Below are positions 63,040 to 64,000 of a DNA stretch of 64,000 nucleotides, one piece after another. Origin of the DNA: Actinotalea sp. JY-7876 (GTDB taxonomy: Bacteria > Actinomycetota > Actinomycetes > Actinomycetales > Cellulomonadaceae). The notes beneath the pieces are model-generated. The model ran no database searches and was not told the origin of the DNA. It worked only from the letters and a program-made list of their open reading frames with translations. The stretch spans positions 1,798,001-1,862,000 of the forward strand of contig NZ_CP059493.1 of the NCBI RefSeq assembly GCF_014042015.1, read 5' to 3'. A program made the position numbers and the translations under genes. Position 1 is the first letter of the stretch. Each line of letters begins with the position of its first letter.

Positions 63040-63894
63040 TCACGGGTCGACGTCGGCCGCCTCGCGCTCGCGGTACAGGGCGGCGACCCGCTCGGTCAGC
63101 GGCCCGGCCGCCAGCCGGTGGCCGTCGAGCCCGACGATCGGCACGAACGTCCGGACCGAGCCGCTCAGCGCGAGGTGGGCCCGGCCGGCGACGACGTCGT
63201 CCAGCGCGGTCCAGGGCAGCTCGTCCGGTCCCGCCTCGCGCACCGGCAGCCCCGCCTGCGCGGACCACTCCAGCACGAGCTCCCGCGTGATGCCCGCGAG
63301 GCACCCGGTGCTCAGCGCGGGCGTCAGCAGCTCGCCGTCGCGCTCGACGAAGGTGTTGCTCCCCGTGCCCTCGCACAGCGCCCCGACGGTGTTGGCCAGG
63401 AGCGCCTCGTCCGCGCCCTGGCGCGTCGCCTCGCCCAGCGCCACGACGTTCTCGGCGTACGACGTCGTCTTGAGGCCCGCGACGGCGGAGCGCTCGTTGC
63501 GCGTCCACGGCACGCGGACCGCGGTGACGGGGCGCGGGGGTGCCGCGGGTCCGGCGACGACCAGGAGCGTCTGCGCGCCCGGGGTGCGCCCGGACCCGAG
63601 CGGGCCGAGGCCCGCCGTGAGCGTGATCCGCACCCGGCCCGCGCCGGGCTGCGCGGCGAGCACCGCCGACACACCGGCCCGGACGGCGTCGAGGTCCGGC
63701 TCGTCGAGCCCGAGCCCGCGCGCCGAGCGCCCGAGGCGCGCGAGGTGGCGGGTGAGGGCGAACGCGCTCCCCCGCACGACCCCGCAGGTCTCGAACACGC
63801 CGTCGCCCACCGTGACCCCGTGGTCGACGGGGCTGAGGACCGGTTCGGCCGCATCCCGCAGGCGTCCGTCCGCCCACACCGCAAGGTCGCTCAT
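63040..63894 (-). CDS. pabC: Aminodeoxychorismate lyase (class IV aminotransferase)
   Basis: Probably splits 4-amino-4-deoxychorismate to p-aminobenzoate, PLP-dependent. 284 residues. SPVDHGVTVGDGVFETCGVV is the fold-type IV start, the PLP lysine is in VAGLKTTSYAENVVALGEA (about 142), and GTGSNTFVERDGELLTPALS with GCLAGITRELVLE closes the signature. A branched-chain or D-amino-acid transaminase is the alternative, but the coupled upstream gene encodes a chorismate-binding component I, which favours PabC. Confidence 0.82.
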   Translation of the reverse strand: MSDLAVWADGRLRDAAEPVLSPVDHGVTVGDGVFETCGVVRGSAFALTRHLARLGRSARGLGLDEPDLDAVRAGVSAVLAAQPGAGRVRITLTAGLGPLGSGRTPGAQTLLVVAGPAAPPRPVTAVRVPWTRNERSAVAGLKTTSYAENVVALGEATRQGADEALLANTVGALCEGTGSNTFVERDGELLTPALSTGCLAGITRELVLEWSAQAGLPVREAGPDELPWTALDDVVAGRAHLALSGSVRTFVPIVGLDGHRLAAGPLTERVAALYREREAADVDP

Positions 63895-64000
63895 CGGTCG
63901 TCCTCCTCGTCCGCGCCCGGGGGCACCGTCCCATCATCCGCCGTCGCGCTCGCGAGGGCGACGAGGCGCGCGGCCTTGAGCTCGGTCTCGGCCCACTCGG
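63891..64000 (-). CDS. Chorismate-binding component I (PabB/TrpE family), C-terminal end
   Basis: Only the last ~36 residues are in the window: EWAETELKAARLVALASAT followed by an acidic DDGTVPPGADEEDDR tail. EWxETxxKA near the end is typical of PabB/TrpE. Its stop overlaps the pabC start by ATGA, so it most likely is pabB. The rest lies beyond the edge. Confidence 0.7.
   Translation of the reverse strand, partial: EWAETELKAARLVALASATADDGTVPPGADEEDDR

Overview
This is a very high-GC, gene-dense chromosomal window from an actinobacterium. The features that place it are GTG/ATG start-stop overlaps, phosphatidylinositol mannoside (PIM) genes, an SsgA/SsgB-family protein, an F420/PPOX-type oxidoreductase, a DUF6167-like protein and TANNNT -10 elements. 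A type IV pilus locus sits inside the aro cluster, and the core genes run alaS-ruvX-mltG-aroE and thrS-HIT-pgsA-acyltransferase-pimA. Both suggest the Micrococcales, probably a Cellulomonadaceae or Promicromonosporaceae relative; the genus is an inference. No phage, IS element, CRISPR array or rRNA was seen.

Layout. 1-2.0 kb: aroB (cut by the edge), aroK and aroC, minus strand, coupled. 2.1-15.1 kb: a complete monoderm-type type IV pilus locus, minus strand, in transcription order pilB, pilT, pilC, two pilA genes, pilV-like, pilW-like, pilX-like, prepilin peptidase, pilM, pilN, pilO. It separates aroE from aroC. Four sites in it share CTCAAG-N17-CGAT, which resembles a sigma-28 (FliA/WhiG class) promoter. 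15.2-22.1 kb: aroE, mltG, ruvX, alaS, DUF6167-like, DUF948, rpsD. 22.1-23.8 kb: an AbiEi/DUF559-type gene with three related palindromes and a 22-bp tandem repeat around it. 23.8-37.4 kb: rarA, an MMPL transporter, a GNAT, aspS, a PPOX oxidoreductase, a radical SAM protein, hisS, an MBL hydrolase, a cyclophilin-like lipidless membrane PPIase and a DUF349 protein.

37.4-47.8 kb, minus strand: the stringent-response enzyme RSH, apt, secF, secD, yajC, ruvB, ruvA, ruvC, yebC and pdxT. 47.9-53.3 kb: a plus-strand island of five genes, each overlapping the next by GTGA or TGATG. It encodes a membrane protein, a PaaK/F390-synthetase-like adenylating enzyme, an unrecognised protein with an internal duplication, a GNAT-like protein and an Acg-like nitroreductase. 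The island separates pdxS from pdxT and is the best candidate here for an undescribed pathway. 53.3-62.1 kb, minus strand: nudix, pdxS, a PrsW-like membrane protease, a LemA-like protein, pimA-like, PIM acyltransferase, pgsA, HIT, thrS. 62.4-64 kb: tRNA-Val(CAC), an ssgB-like gene, pabC-like and the end of a chorismate-binding component I gene.

Working together: the aro genes make chorismate, which the pabC/component I pair at the far end can use. The pilus locus carries everything needed for a monoderm pilus (extension and retraction ATPases, platform, PilMNO, peptidase, pilins) and two unusually large minor pilins with adhesin-type extensions. The thrS-to-pimA run makes phosphatidylinositol (phosphate) and then PIMs. 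secDF-yajC and ruvABC are standard housekeeping modules.
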